From: Lysinibacillus_B sp042920265
GTDB taxonomy: Bacteria; Bacillota; Bacilli; Bacillales_A; Planococcaceae
Length of the DNA: 64,000 nt
Assembly (NCBI RefSeq): GCF_042920265.1
Contig: NZ_JBDQZI010000005.1
Location: forward strand, 124,001 to 188,000
Reading direction: 5' to 3'
Made by a program: the position numbers and the translations under genes. Of this stretch, positions 9,081 to 18,082 are shown one piece after another. The first letter of the stretch is position 1. Each line of letters begins with the position of its first letter. The notes beneath the pieces were generated by a model that was given only the letters and a program-made list of their open reading frames with translations, searched no databases and had not been told where the DNA came from.

Positions 9081-10415
9081 ATGAATTTTCCATCCGTTGA
9101 CTTTCCATGGTTTGGAAACGGGACAGTTATTGCAGCGATAGCGATTATCCATGTCATGATTAGTCATGGGATCGCAATCGGGATGACCGTATTGACGGTG
9201 TCAGCTGAATACCGTGCAATGAAAAAGAAAAATAACGAATTAAATGAACTCGCTAAAAAGATGGCGAAATGGATTTTAATTATTACGACGACAATGGGGG
9301 CTATGACAGGAGTAGGGATATGGTTTTCAACGACGGTTTTGCAGCCCGATTCCATCGGCTCACTACTTCGCATATTCTTCTGGGCATGGGTCGTTGAATG
9401 GATTGTCTTTATCACAGAAGTTGTGTTGCTCATTATTTATTATTACACATGGGATAAATGTCAAACGATTGCCCAGCGTAAAAAACATATTAATTTAGGG
9501 ATTGCGCTAGCCCTTTTTTCATGGTTGACGATGGCGATTATTACAGGTGTTCTTGCGGCAAAGCTAACGCCAGGAAATTGGATTGAAACGAAATCATTCT
9601 GGGATGCATTTATGAACCCAACGTACTTACCGTCACTTGGTTTCCGTATGTTCTTAGCAGTTATGTTAGCGATTACGATTACGTCATTCTTTGTGAGATG
9701 GCGATTAAAGAATAAAGAATTACAATCAGAAATGCTCAATGTTTTTGCTTTCTGGGGGGCGATTAGCTTACCAGGAACGATCATCACAGGATTATGGTAT
9801 TTAAAAAGTATTCCCGCAGAAACATATGACATGATTGTATGGTCTACGGGCATGAGTGACACGATGTTTCAGGTGATAAATGGGGTAGGGTTATTACTAC
9901 TCATCGTCTTTTTATTCTGGATTACAGTAAAACCGAAAACATTGCCATGGGTTTTATCACTTGTTGTATTTGCGACTTCTTTAAGTTTTATCGGGGAATT
10001 TGAAATGGTTCGGGAGTCTATACGTAAACCGTATATTATTTATGACTATATGTATGCCAATGGTTTACTAGCAGAGAAACAGGATGAAATCAATGAGGAA
10101 GGCTATTTAGTGAATGCTGCTTGGGCTACATATGATACAGTTGACCAATATACAACAAAAGCAGAAGCAGGACGCGATATTTTCATTGGTCAATGTTTAA
10201 TTTGTCATACGGAAAATGGTTGGCGTTCCAGTCGTGCGATGGCTAATCGTGTGGATGGCTGGTCTGAAGAGTCGATCAAAACATTTATACCGACGATGCA
10301 CAATGTCCGTAAAGCGATGCCACCGTTTATGGGAACAGAAGAAGAACTAGAAGCACTTGCCGCCTATTTAGCAAAAATTACAGAACAGGAAAACGAGGTA
10401 GCTGCGAATGAATAA
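9081..10415 (+). CDS. Cytochrome bd-like subunit I with C-terminal haem c
   Basis: A 444-residue integral membrane protein with about eight membrane spans. It resembles subunit I (CydA-like) of the cytochrome bd superfamily: N-terminal FPWFGNGTVIAAIAIIHVMI, candidate haem His residues in the first helices (IIHVMISHG), and a charged loop VRESIRKPYIIYDYMYANG. Unlike CydA it ends in a class I cytochrome c domain, with CLICH covalent haem site (Cys372, Cys375, His376) and a likely Met ligand in AMPPFMG. The haem c suggests electrons arrive from or pass through cytochrome c rather than directly from quinol, which is inference. Its end overlaps the next gene by 8 bases, so the two are coupled. Confidence 0.8.
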   Translation: MNFPSVDFPWFGNGTVIAAIAIIHVMISHGIAIGMTVLTVSAEYRAMKKKNNELNELAKKMAKWILIITTTMGAMTGVGIWFSTTVLQPDSIGSLLRIFFWAWVVEWIVFITEVVLLIIYYYTWDKCQTIAQRKKHINLGIALALFSWLTMAIITGVLAAKLTPGNWIETKSFWDAFMNPTYLPSLGFRMFLAVMLAITITSFFVRWRLKNKELQSEMLNVFAFWGAISLPGTIITGLWYLKSIPAETYDMIVWSTGMSDTMFQVINGVGLLLLIVFLFWITVKPKTLPWVLSLVVFATSLSFIGEFEMVRESIRKPYIIYDYMYANGLLAEKQDEINEEGYLVNAAWATYDTVDQYTTKAEAGRDIFIGQCLICHTENGWRSSRAMANRVDGWSEESIKTFIPTMHNVRKAMPPFMGTEEELEALAAYLAKITEQENEVAANE

Positions 10416-11448
10416 TATTGTGCTTAGTTTCATATCAAACGATATTAATTTGCCGATTCCTGCAAATATTGGATTACTGGAAGTACTTATCGTCATTACA
10501 TTTATTTTGCATATTTTATTTGTGAATTTTACGATTTCACTAGCTTCAAGTGCGGTATTACTTGAAGGAGTAGGGATCATCAAAAAAAATAGTAAGCTAG
10601 ATGCAATGGCAAAAATTTGTTCATGGCATGCATCGATTCATAAAAGTATTGCTGTTGTATTAGGAGTTGGACCGCTGTTAATAATCAGTGTTATTTATAC
10701 GCAGTACTTTTACAACTCCACGATATTAATCGGTAAAGCATGGTTAAGTGTAATACTCCTATTAATTATTGCATTTCTTTTACTGTATTTATATAAGTTC
10801 ACATGGGAGCGTTGGCAACAGAAAAAAGCGCTACATATGATGGTGGGGGGACTTGGTGCAGCGATTTTGTTGTTTGTACCGCTCATCTTTATCGTCAATG
10901 TTGTGTCGATGCTATATCCCGAAAAATGGGGAGATGCACAGGGGTTCTTTCATAGCCTGATTCACTACCCACAAATTTGGCAGCGCTATTTCCATTTTAT
11001 TTTAGCGAGCTTAGCCGCTGGTGGATTTTATTTATTTGTTTATTACACATGGAAAGGGCGAAAACAGAAAGCCATTTTAGAGCACGAGCAAGGATTAAAA
11101 AAGTTTGGTGTGAAAATGGCTTTATGGGTCACATTATGCCAAATCGCTACAGGATTTATTTTATTATTCTCATTTGAGACAAATATTCGGATGCTTTATT
11201 TAGGAGAAGATGTATTATTAACCTCGCTGTTAGTTGCTTCTATTGTTTTAACGATTGTACTTTGTGGACTTCTACATGTAGCAGGAGAGCGAAATAGCGG
11301 AAAAGCATTTTTCCTATCTGTCGCAACATTCGTCCTCATTCTTGGGGTCATGGGGTATATGCGCCACGAACTGCGTGAGAATTATTTACAGCCCTATATG
11401 GAAGAGCATCCACGTTTCGCAATGGATGAAATAGATTCAAAAAGATAG
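10408..11448 (+). CDS. Second membrane subunit of the bd-like oxidase
   Basis: A 346-residue membrane protein with about eight helices. It looks like a second, haem-c-free paralogue of the upstream CydA-like protein and not like a standard CydB: both have a helix-rich layout with an early His-containing helix (ITFILHILFVNF, then CSWHASIHKSIAVVLGV). ATG 10408 lies inside the end of the upstream gene (ATGAATAA overlap). The gene pair has no cydC or cydD nearby. A weak hairpin follows. It probably forms the partner subunit in the membrane; the redox cofactors cannot be assigned with certainty. Confidence 0.7.
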   Translation: MNNIVLSFISNDINLPIPANIGLLEVLIVITFILHILFVNFTISLASSAVLLEGVGIIKKNSKLDAMAKICSWHASIHKSIAVVLGVGPLLIISVIYTQYFYNSTILIGKAWLSVILLLIIAFLLLYLYKFTWERWQQKKALHMMVGGLGAAILLFVPLIFIVNVVSMLYPEKWGDAQGFFHSLIHYPQIWQRYFHFILASLAAGGFYLFVYYTWKGRKQKAILEHEQGLKKFGVKMALWVTLCQIATGFILLFSFETNIRMLYLGEDVLLTSLLVASIVLTIVLCGLLHVAGERNSGKAFFLSVATFVLILGVMGYMRHELRENYLQPYMEEHPRFAMDEIDSKR

Positions 11449-11453
11449 TAGTC

Positions 11454-11490
11454 GTTCAGGGTGAGCTCATAACAGGGGCTCATCCTGAAT
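11454..11490. terminator. Hairpin between convergent genes, probable terminator
   Basis: GTTCAGGGTGAGC pairs with GCTCATCCTGAAT over 13 positions, two of them G-T wobbles. The T tract is poor, so confidence is moderate. Confidence 0.55.
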
Positions 11491-11502
11491 GCTTATAGAA
11501 GG

Positions 11503-12135
11503 TTAATAATGAAATTTGACACGGACGGTTGCACTGATCGTCATTTCCCCTTGTTCGATAGGGGTTGATATGGCCTCATTTGCCATTGCTACCTGGCGAT
11601 AGAGAGCAGGGCCTTCTGTACGTTCTTCCACAATTTCGATTGGTTGAGGATACAATGGTAAGTGCATTGTCTCTGCTATCGTTTTTGCTTTCATCTGCGC
11701 ATTTTGTAGCGCTAAACTGAGTGCTTGTTGATAATAGACGTCTGCATTTTCGATTTGAAATTGTAAGGAAGAAATCTGATTTGCGCCGTTTTGTACAGCC
11801 ACATCCATAACTTTTCCAGCCTGACTAATGTCTGTTACTTTCACGGTAATGGCATTTGTCACCACATAGTCTCTAAATACTTGCTTCCCTTCAATATAAT
11901 CATACGTTGGAGAGATTGTATAGGCAGCTGTTTGAATAGCTTCTCTTGGTATATTTAATGCTAAAATCGATTGGATAACACGATTCATACTGTTTGCATT
12001 GTCTTGCTGTGCTTTTCGTATATCTTGCCCGCGTGTACTCACCGCTATTTCAATCTGAATATAGCTTGCTTTTGCCGTTACCTTACCATTTCCTGTCACT
12101 GTAAGCACACGTCGATGAACATTTGTACAATGCAT
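11503..12135 (-). CDS. SIMPL-domain (DUF541, YggE-like) protein
   Basis: A 210-residue protein that is almost entirely one SIMPL/DUF541 domain: RRVLTVTGNGKVTAKASY at the start, then SILALNIPREAIQTAAYTISP and ALQNAQMKAKTIAETMHL. E. coli YggE of this family is linked to oxidative stress, but the molecular activity is unknown. There is no clear signal peptide here, unlike many YggE proteins, so it is likely cytoplasmic. A GGAAGGTGG site precedes the ATG. Confidence 0.85.
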   Translation of the reverse strand: MHCTNVHRRVLTVTGNGKVTAKASYIQIEIAVSTRGQDIRKAQQDNANSMNRVIQSILALNIPREAIQTAAYTISPTYDYIEGKQVFRDYVVTNAITVKVTDISQAGKVMDVAVQNGANQISSLQFQIENADVYYQQALSLALQNAQMKAKTIAETMHLPLYPQPIEIVEERTEGPALYRQVAMANEAISTPIEQGEMTISATVRVKFHY

Positions 12136-12249
12136 GGCATGCCACCTTCCGTATTCTTCATACTACTTATACTATGCGTGTGTTCTTTGAAGATTGTCAG
12201 TCATCACCATTCGGCCTGTCCTCGGGGCAAAAGGGGAGTATTATATCCC

Positions 12250-12825
12250 TCATTCTTCATGTTTAGCTATGTATTTATTGCTCCCAGGAAGCTGTTTGAT
12301 TTCCTTCCAAGCGGTAATAGCATCGTCTCGCGTTTTTCCGCTATTTTTTGGGTCTGCAAAATAATCTTGGATGAACTGATTATATTCAAATTGTGGGGCG
12401 ATTACTTTCTTATACGCTGGGTCCTTTTGGCGTTCTAATTCTTCATACCAAGCGTTGACAACATCACGATATGTTTTGCCAACGTTTTCTTTAAAATAAT
12501 TTTGAATATAGGTAGAAAAATGAAAATTAGGAATTTCAGCTTTAAAAAAGGCTCTTACAGCTTGGCTACAACGATGATTTTCAGTAATCACTGTATCCAA
12601 ACTCAAATTGGTAGCTATGTTTTCGATAGAGAGTGTTTTTCTTTTTTGGAGTGGCTGTTGTATTTCGCCTGTTTGCAGGAATACAGCAATTCGATCAGTT
12701 AGCTCTAGTTTAGCTCCAGAAGCACTCATGCCATTCTCACGACAAAATGATTGTAGCTCTTCTTTCAACCAGTAATAATTGCGAAACTCGTGTGCATTTA
12801 AATCTTTAGTCAGTGGTGGTCTCAT
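12250..12825 (-). CDS. SAP-domain / DUF6434-type protein
   Basis: A 191-residue soluble protein. Residues about 18-52 (LKEELQSFCRENGMSASGAK and LELTDRIAVFLQTG) form a SAP-like helix-turn-helix DNA-binding motif. Two repeat-like blocks follow: FSTYIQNYFKENVGKTYRDV, then FIQDYFADPKNSGKTRDDAI. Both read F-I-x-x-Y-F...GKTxxDxxxAW, which fits the DUF6434 pattern. A nucleic-acid-related role is possible, but no function is known to me. The ATG has a GGAGGTG site. It is a single gene. Confidence 0.7.
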   Translation of the reverse strand: MRPPLTKDLNAHEFRNYYWLKEELQSFCRENGMSASGAKLELTDRIAVFLQTGEIQQPLQKRKTLSIENIATNLSLDTVITENHRCSQAVRAFFKAEIPNFHFSTYIQNYFKENVGKTYRDVVNAWYEELERQKDPAYKKVIAPQFEYNQFIQDYFADPKNSGKTRDDAITAWKEIKQLPGSNKYIAKHEE

Positions 12826-13074
12826 ATGTTACACCTCCATTTGAATTAATTACCATTATAGAACGTATATTCTTGTTTGTCATCTTGTTTGTATGGAGAA
12901 GTATCCTTAAAATAGTTTATTTCATCTGTTCATAGATTTAAATATACTTAAAATTGTTGTTTATGAACGAAATTTAAAGCTCTATTTCCTCTTATCTAGT
13001 ATAATATGTTAACCCATTTTTTGTTATATCTATTATCCTAAAAATACAGTTAAATAAGAGCAAGGAGGGAGAAA

Positions 13075-13644
13075 ATGAAGAAATTAGAAAACAAACTCAT
13101 TACCTTAATTCCAATAAGTAGGGAACACGTGGATGGCATTTATAAAGCGGCACAGGACAAGCGCATTTGGGAGCATCTGTCGGTCGATTTAACGGAGCGA
13201 GAACAAGTCGTAGCGTATGTACAAGAGGCAGTCGAGAAGCGTGAGGCTGGGACAGATTTTGCTTTTGTGATGGTTGAAAAAGCGTCAGGAAACATTGTTG
13301 GTTGTACATGGTTTTTAGATATTTCACGTGAGCATAAACGTCTTGAAATCGGTGCTACATGGATTACACCTGCATATTGGCGAACAGCAGTTAATACAAA
13401 TTGTAAATACGTATTGCTACAATACTGCTTTGAGAAGCTGCAGTTCAACCGTGTGCAAATCAAAACAGGGCATGAAAATATCCGTTCACAAAGAGCGATC
13501 GAACGAATTGGCGCAACAAAAGAAGGGGTCCTCCGTAATCATATGATCCGAAAAGAAGGCACCATTCGTCATACAGTGATGTATAGTATCACGAAAGAAG
13601 AATGGCCACATGTAAAAAAGCATTTTGAAGAAAAGTTATTATAG
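13075..13644 (+). CDS. GNAT N-acetyltransferase, RimJ/RimL type
   Basis: A 189-residue GNAT protein of the Acetyltransf_3 type. It has NKLITLIPISREHVDGIYK at the start, the beta4 run LEIGATWITPAYWRTAVNT, and the later FNRVQIKTGHENIRSQRAIE and IGATKEGVLRNH motifs typical of RimJ/RimL-like enzymes. These transfer acetyl from acetyl-CoA to protein N-termini or small amines. The target is unknown. The Q/RxxGxG/A acetyl-CoA loop is weak (YWRTAVNT). The GCAAGGAGGG ribosome site is very strong. Monocistronic. Confidence 0.85.
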   Translation: MKKLENKLITLIPISREHVDGIYKAAQDKRIWEHLSVDLTEREQVVAYVQEAVEKREAGTDFAFVMVEKASGNIVGCTWFLDISREHKRLEIGATWITPAYWRTAVNTNCKYVLLQYCFEKLQFNRVQIKTGHENIRSQRAIERIGATKEGVLRNHMIRKEGTIRHTVMYSITKEEWPHVKKHFEEKLL

Positions 13645-13795
13645 ATATATTTCTTTGTGCATTTGGACGGTCAATGAGTAGGAAGCAAGATGTTATTAAG
13701 TGGATTTTTATTCCATGTACATTGTTTTCTTGTATAATGAATAGTTGTAATATTTAGTTATTTAATTAGAGACATTCATTAAGGGAGGACGTATC

Positions 13796-14014
13796 ATGCC
13801 AGTCATTACTATCAAGTTAGCAAAAGGAAGAACAGTCGAACAAAAACAGCAATTTGTAAATGCAATTACGGCAGAGGCAGAAAAAATTTTGAATGTCAAA
13901 AAAGAGTGGATAACAATCATATTTGATGAATATGACCGAGACAATTGGGCTAGTAATGGGCAATTGCATTCAATCCAATTCGGCGAAGGTTACGGTAAGC
14001 AAGGAACAGAATAA
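13796..14014 (+). CDS. 4-oxalocrotonate tautomerase family protein
   Basis: A 72-residue protein beginning MPVITIKLAKGRTVEQKQQF. After Met removal the N-terminal Pro would be the catalytic base that defines this family. ITAEAEKIL and EWITIIFDEY match the conserved helix and strand. The length is typical of hexameric tautomerases (about 60-75 residues). It probably catalyses keto-enol tautomerisation of small acids; the substrate cannot be told. An AAGGGAGGA site lies upstream. Confidence 0.85.
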   Translation: MPVITIKLAKGRTVEQKQQFVNAITAEAEKILNVKKEWITIIFDEYDRDNWASNGQLHSIQFGEGYGKQGTE

Positions 14015-14067
14015 TTCATCCAATCCGATAGCAGGATATATGGATAGCATTTGAAAAGGGTGATGTT

Positions 14068-14622
14068 ATGAGAGTGATCAAAGTGATTTCCACGTTTGCT
14101 TTTATGATATTTTTATGTGGATGTGTTCAGGAAGAAGATCCTGCTGAAACGATAAGAGAGTATAATATTAATGAAGCAACCGCAAAAGAACAATTCACTT
14201 ACCTCGAAGAACTAACAGAAGAAAAGCGAGAGGCTTACAATCGGTTTTTAGAAAGTGGCTCTATAGCAAATCTTACAAACTTCACACCAGAAGAAATGGT
14301 CTTAATCCATATGAATTTAGTAATGAATCAAGAATTAGAAAAAATTTACAAAATCACTTATAACGGTGGGAAGATTGATGATAGTACAAAGTTTGTTGAA
14401 CAGTACATCGAAACCGTATCTTCACAATTTGAAATCGATTATTTAATGTATCGTTATTATGATTCCATTTCAGTTGTAGAGGATACAAGTAACGAAGAAA
14501 TGAAAATTGTTGAAATGAAGATTTCACTTGGTTCATCCACATATGCAATAACCTTTGCGATGTTAAGAGAAGATGGCATTTGGAAAATGGATTACTATCA
14601 TTTAATTGAATCTAAATTATAA
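14068..14622 (+). CDS. Predicted lipoprotein of unknown function
   Basis: A 184-residue protein with a type II signal peptide, VISTFAFMIFLCGC, and lipidated Cys at position 19. The mature part is rich in Glu and Thr. A C-terminal region (EMKISLGSSTYAITFAMLRE, then DGIWKMDYYHLIE) resembles a small beta-sheet cone fold such as DUF4878 or NTF2-like proteins, but I cannot assign a family. It would sit on the outer face of the membrane. The AAAGGGTGATG site sets the start. A hairpin follows. Confidence 0.75.
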   Translation: MRVIKVISTFAFMIFLCGCVQEEDPAETIREYNINEATAKEQFTYLEELTEEKREAYNRFLESGSIANLTNFTPEEMVLIHMNLVMNQELEKIYKITYNGGKIDDSTKFVEQYIETVSSQFEIDYLMYRYYDSISVVEDTSNEEMKIVEMKISLGSSTYAITFAMLREDGIWKMDYYHLIESKL

Positions 14623-14633
14623 GTAGGGCGAAT

Positions 14634-14666
14634 GAGCGTGTTAAGGATCAAAAACTTTAACACGCT
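14634..14666 (+). terminator. Hairpin after the lipoprotein gene
   Basis: AGCGTGTTAA pairs perfectly with TTAACACGCT across a 13-nt loop. The T tract after it is weak. Confidence 0.6.
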
Positions 14667-14794
14667 TATATGTTAAGGAAAAGCAACAAGTAAACTCAAC
14701 AAAATCATTTAAAAGTTTATTAACTTCTGAATGAGCTACTAACTACATATACTTTCTTTGCTACAAACATTTGCAAAAGAAAGGACAATACATA

Positions 14795-15478
14795 GTGGAT
14801 ATTATGACGACCGAGTTTTTAACGGCTTTACTGTCTATCATTGTCATTGATTTAGTGCTTGCTGGTGATAATGCATTGCTGATTGGATTGGTGGCGAAAA
14901 ATTTACCGAAAAAGCAGCAAAAGAAGGTCATCCTCATAGGCACTTTTGGCGCTATTTTTGTACGAGTTCTGTTAACGTTAATTGCTGTTCGATTATTAGA
15001 AATTGATGGGCTGTTATTAGTTGGCGGTGTACTGTTAGTTTATATTGCTTATAAGCTTTTATTGAATGAGGAAGAAATGGACGTCAAACCTTCTGAGAAG
15101 AGCTTTTGGGGGGCCGTTGGTACGATTTTATTAGCAGATATTTTAATGGGTGTCGATAATATTATTGGCGTTGCGGGTGCAGCACACGGTAATTTCTTAT
15201 TAGTCGTGATTGGCTTGTTCATCTCGATTCCTATTGTTGTGTGGGGAAGTACAATCGTCATTAAATTGATTGAGCTTTTCCCGCTTATCATTTATATAGG
15301 GGCTGGTATTTTAGCATGGACAGCCTCTAAAATGATTATGAAGGATGCTTATGTCGCACCTTTTTTCCAAAGCCATGTATCCATGTTTAGCTTTGAATTA
15401 TTAGTAGTAGCGACCGTATTGTTTACAGGTTTTATCACGAGACATCGCCTACAAAAAGCAAAAGTGGCAACCAGATAA
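14795..15478 (+). CDS. TerC-family membrane protein
   Basis: An approximately 227-residue membrane protein of the TerC/YjbE/YkoY family: conserved IDLVLAGDNALLIGLVAKNL and the second repeat LLADILMGVDNIIGVAGAAH, each with the acidic Asp-Asn pair in the membrane. Family members in Bacillus are linked to manganese export to secreted enzymes. GTG 14795 has an AAAGGA site about 10 bases upstream; ATG 14804 is the alternative. No Mn-sensing yybP-ykoY riboswitch is visible in the 130-base leader. Confidence 0.85.
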   Translation: MDIMTTEFLTALLSIIVIDLVLAGDNALLIGLVAKNLPKKQQKKVILIGTFGAIFVRVLLTLIAVRLLEIDGLLLVGGVLLVYIAYKLLLNEEEMDVKPSEKSFWGAVGTILLADILMGVDNIIGVAGAAHGNFLLVVIGLFISIPIVVWGSTIVIKLIELFPLIIYIGAGILAWTASKMIMKDAYVAPFFQSHVSMFSFELLVVATVLFTGFITRHRLQKAKVATR

Positions 15479-15486
15479 AAATAAGC

Positions 15487-15515
15487 CCCTTATTAAGACA
15501 TATTCTTAATAAGGG
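15487..15515. terminator. Bidirectional terminator between TerC and Usp genes
   Basis: CCCTTATTAAG pairs perfectly with CTTAATAAGGG (11 bp, 7-nt loop). It lies between two convergent genes, near a T-rich run. Confidence 0.8.
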
Positions 15516-15524
15516 TCTACGTTT

Positions 15525-15944
15525 TTATTTTACAATTAATGCTGGGCAGTTTACACGCTTCATTACTTTATGGCTTACACGGCCTAGTACCATTTCTTGC
15601 AATGTATTCAATCCGCGGCTACCGATAACGACTAAGTCTACTCGAGATGCATTGGCATAGCGAACGATTTCCGAACCAGGTGTCCCTTTTAAAATCGTAA
15701 TTTTGGATTGAATCTTTGCTTCTTTTACTAGTTGTTCAATAGGGGCTACTTTACGGCGACGTTCTAATGCTAGACTTTCTGGCGATGCTGCATGTAGAAC
15801 ATCTTGTTTCGCTTTTTCAAAGTCTGCTACATAGACAATATCAATAAGTGCACCTTCTGAAAGACTTGCAATTTTAATCGCTTCTTTTGCTGCACGGATA
15901 GCATTCTCAGAGCCATCTGCGGCTAATAAAATGTGCTTATACAT
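15525..15944 (-). CDS. Universal stress protein, UspA family
   Basis: A 139-residue single Usp domain. It starts YKHILLAADGSENAIRAAKE and ends with the ATP-binding signature VVIGSRGLNTLQEMVLGRVS. The G-x2-G-x9-G-x-S pattern is kept, so it should bind ATP. It starts only 12 bases after the SulP transporter gene ends, and is therefore the second gene of that operon. SulP and Usp pairs are common and may couple anion transport to energy or stress state. Confidence 0.9.
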   Translation of the reverse strand: MYKHILLAADGSENAIRAAKEAIKIASLSEGALIDIVYVADFEKAKQDVLHAASPESLALERRRKVAPIEQLVKEAKIQSKITILKGTPGSEIVRYANASRVDLVVIGSRGLNTLQEMVLGRVSHKVMKRVNCPALIVK

Positions 15945-15956
15945 TCCTATTCCTCC

Positions 15957-17384
15957 TTAGTGACCGCCTGTTAAACCGACTAGTTTATCGTATAATTCTT
16001 CACTTGCCGAGTTTAATCCTTTCACGTGAACTGTTGTTCCTTGCTCTTCTAGCTTGGCTACTACTTTTACAACAGCGCCAACTGCTGATTCATCCCACAG
16101 GTGAGAGCTTGATAAATCGATCGTTATTTCTTTTGCAGACACTTGTTCAAATGCCTGTACAAAGCTTTGTGTGGAGGCGAAGAAAAGGGGTCCTTCAATC
16201 ATATACGTTGTGCCGCTTTGTTTTATTTTTACTTTTGAAATACTGGCAACAAAGAATAGCGCACTTAAAATAACACCAATCACGACGCCAATCGCTAAAT
16301 TATCTGTGTACACAACAATCACAACGGTTGCAAGCATGACAATGGCATCTGCACGAGGGGCTGTTACGATATATTTAAACGATCCCCAGTCAAATGTCCC
16401 GATCGATACCATCACCATAATGCCGATCAGGACAGGCATAGGAATATCGACTACTAAGTCACCTAATACTAAAATAAGGAACATTAAGAAAACACCCGCT
16501 ACTAATGTAGAGAGGCGACCCCGACCACCTGATTTTACGTTAATGACCGATTGACCAATCATCGCACAGCCAGCCATTCCGCCAAAAAAACCGTTAATGA
16601 AGTTCGCGATTCCTTGACCACGTGCTTCACGGTTTTTATCTGATTTTGTATCAGTCATATCGTCTACAATTTGTGCTGTTAATAAAGACTCTAATAAGCC
16701 AACAACCGCAAGTGCTAATGAATACGGTAAAATAATGCTAAGTGTCTCCAAATTAAATGGCACATCTGGAATAAAGAACGACGGTAAACTTTGTGTAATC
16801 GTACCAAGATCACCGATTGTTTTTAATTCCACACCTGACATAAATGCGACTGCCGTTAATACAACAATGGCAATGAGCGGAGCAGGAATCGCTTTAAAAA
16901 AGCGCGGTACAGTGTACACAATGAGTAAGGTCACACCGATAAATACATACGTTAGCCATCCTTCACCAAGGAAATGGGGAACTTGGGCCATAAAAATTAA
17001 GATGGCTAATGCATTGACGAAGCCAATCATCACGGCATTTGGAATGAATCGCATAAGCTTAGCAATGCCGAAAACCCCCATGACTATTTGAATGATCCCC
17101 GTTAAAATCGTTGCGGCTAATAAATAATTCAGTCCATAATCAGCGACTAAGTTTACCATGACAAGCGCCATCGCCCCTGTTGCAGCTGAAATCATACCAG
17201 GACGTCCACCGACAAAGGCAATAATGGTCGCAATACAGAAGGAAGCATAAAGTCCAACCATCGGGTCCACCCCAGCAATAATAGAGAAGGCAATCGCTTC
17301 TGGAATAAGTGCTAATGCAACGACAATACCTGATAAAATATCCCCACGAATATTCCCAAACCATTGCTCTTTTAATGTTTGCAT
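15957..17384 (-). CDS. SulP/SLC26-type anion transporter with STAS domain
   Basis: A 475-residue membrane transporter. It has the SulP N-terminus WFGNIRGDILSGIVVALALI, the GLYASFCIATIIAFVGGRPG segment, and ASGNFINGFFGGMAGCAMIG-like family sequence in the middle. A C-terminal cytoplasmic STAS domain occupies about residues 385-475 (VSAKEITIDLSSSHLWDESA). The family moves sulfate, bicarbonate or dicarboxylates with sodium or proton coupling; the substrate cannot be fixed here. An AAAGGAG site precedes the ATG. It is first in the SulP-Usp operon. Confidence 0.9.
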   Translation of the reverse strand: MQTLKEQWFGNIRGDILSGIVVALALIPEAIAFSIIAGVDPMVGLYASFCIATIIAFVGGRPGMISAATGAMALVMVNLVADYGLNYLLAATILTGIIQIVMGVFGIAKLMRFIPNAVMIGFVNALAILIFMAQVPHFLGEGWLTYVFIGVTLLIVYTVPRFFKAIPAPLIAIVVLTAVAFMSGVELKTIGDLGTITQSLPSFFIPDVPFNLETLSIILPYSLALAVVGLLESLLTAQIVDDMTDTKSDKNREARGQGIANFINGFFGGMAGCAMIGQSVINVKSGGRGRLSTLVAGVFLMFLILVLGDLVVDIPMPVLIGIMVMVSIGTFDWGSFKYIVTAPRADAIVMLATVVIVVYTDNLAIGVVIGVILSALFFVASISKVKIKQSGTTYMIEGPLFFASTQSFVQAFEQVSAKEITIDLSSSHLWDESAVGAVVKVVAKLEEQGTTVHVKGLNSASEELYDKLVGLTGGH

Positions 17385-17502
17385 ACTATTTCTCCTTTCG
17401 ATATAGTACTACCTAAGTAGTTAGTGACTCGCAATGAGTAAAAATACATCCTAAAAATACCAAGTGAATAGTAAAAGATATTAAAATAAAGCGTAATCAT
17501 AG

Positions 17503-17650
17503 CCTCCGCGCTTTGCCACAGCCTACACAGGAGCTAAAACAGGCGCGGCCTGTTTGGATCTCCTGTTCCTGCTCCTGACGCTTGCGCTTTCGTCGCAAAG
17601 AAAATCTTGGCTCCTGTGGCGATGGCGCGCTACGGCAAAAGTGAATACTT
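17503..17650. repeat. GC-rich structured block 1
   Basis: It stands out in base composition. It contains a near-perfect hairpin, AAACAGGC-GCG-GCCTGTTT at 17537-17555. Pieces such as CCACAG...AGGAGC recur inverted near its far end as GGCTCCTGTGGC, so the block could fold on itself. Confidence 0.6.
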
Positions 17651-17796
17651 CTCGATATGCTAGAAAAACATTTCTATTCTTTAAAAGAAATCATTTTCTT
17701 TTCATTTGCACGTATTATCGCCCAGTCTCTACTATAATGAATGCGAATCTTTCATTATTTTTAAGCAACCGATTTTTTATGGAACAGTAGTTGCTT

Positions 17797-17965
17797 GTAG
17801 CGGAGGCAGGAGAGTGTAGCTGACGGCATGCGCCTTTCGCTACAGAGCAAAGCTTCCTACGGGAAAAGTGAGACAATCAAGACCCCGCAGGAGCGAAGGA
17901 TGAGCGACGAGGAGGCTTGATGCTCGCCCGTGGAAAGCGAGTGCCGTAGCGGAAAGCAACGGTTA
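17797..17965. repeat. GC-rich repeat block 2 (Bacillaceae-type intergenic repeat)
   Basis: The block runs from GTAGCGGAGGCAGG to GTAGCGGAAAGCAACGG and contains AGGAGGCTTGATGCTCGCCC. I recall similar sequence as a dispersed intergenic repeat in several Bacillaceae and Planococcaceae genomes. GTAGCGGAGGC pairs with GCCTTTCGCTAC inside it. The name is from memory. Confidence 0.55.
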
Positions 17966-18082
17966 GCCAAATGGTAATATGTGTTTCAAAATTTACTCAA
18001 TATTAGTCACAAAAATAACATTCATAATAGTACCATTATTATTCCCAAAAAGAAATGGTTTTGGGAAAATGGAGGGGAGAAC

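Larger units (their letters stand above)
17385..18082. other. Long intergenic region with GC-rich repeat blocks
   Basis: No convincing gene. The region holds two GC-rich, structure-prone blocks, listed separately, set in AT-rich DNA. Small reading frames here run through the repeats and look spurious. Confidence 0.7.

Noticed and set aside
14623..14794. yybP-ykoY manganese riboswitch before the TerC gene
   Set aside because: The leader lacks the conserved core of that riboswitch.
17554..17790. 78-codon frame through the GC-rich block
   Set aside because: It runs through structured repeat DNA, has no ribosome site and gives unlikely protein sequence.
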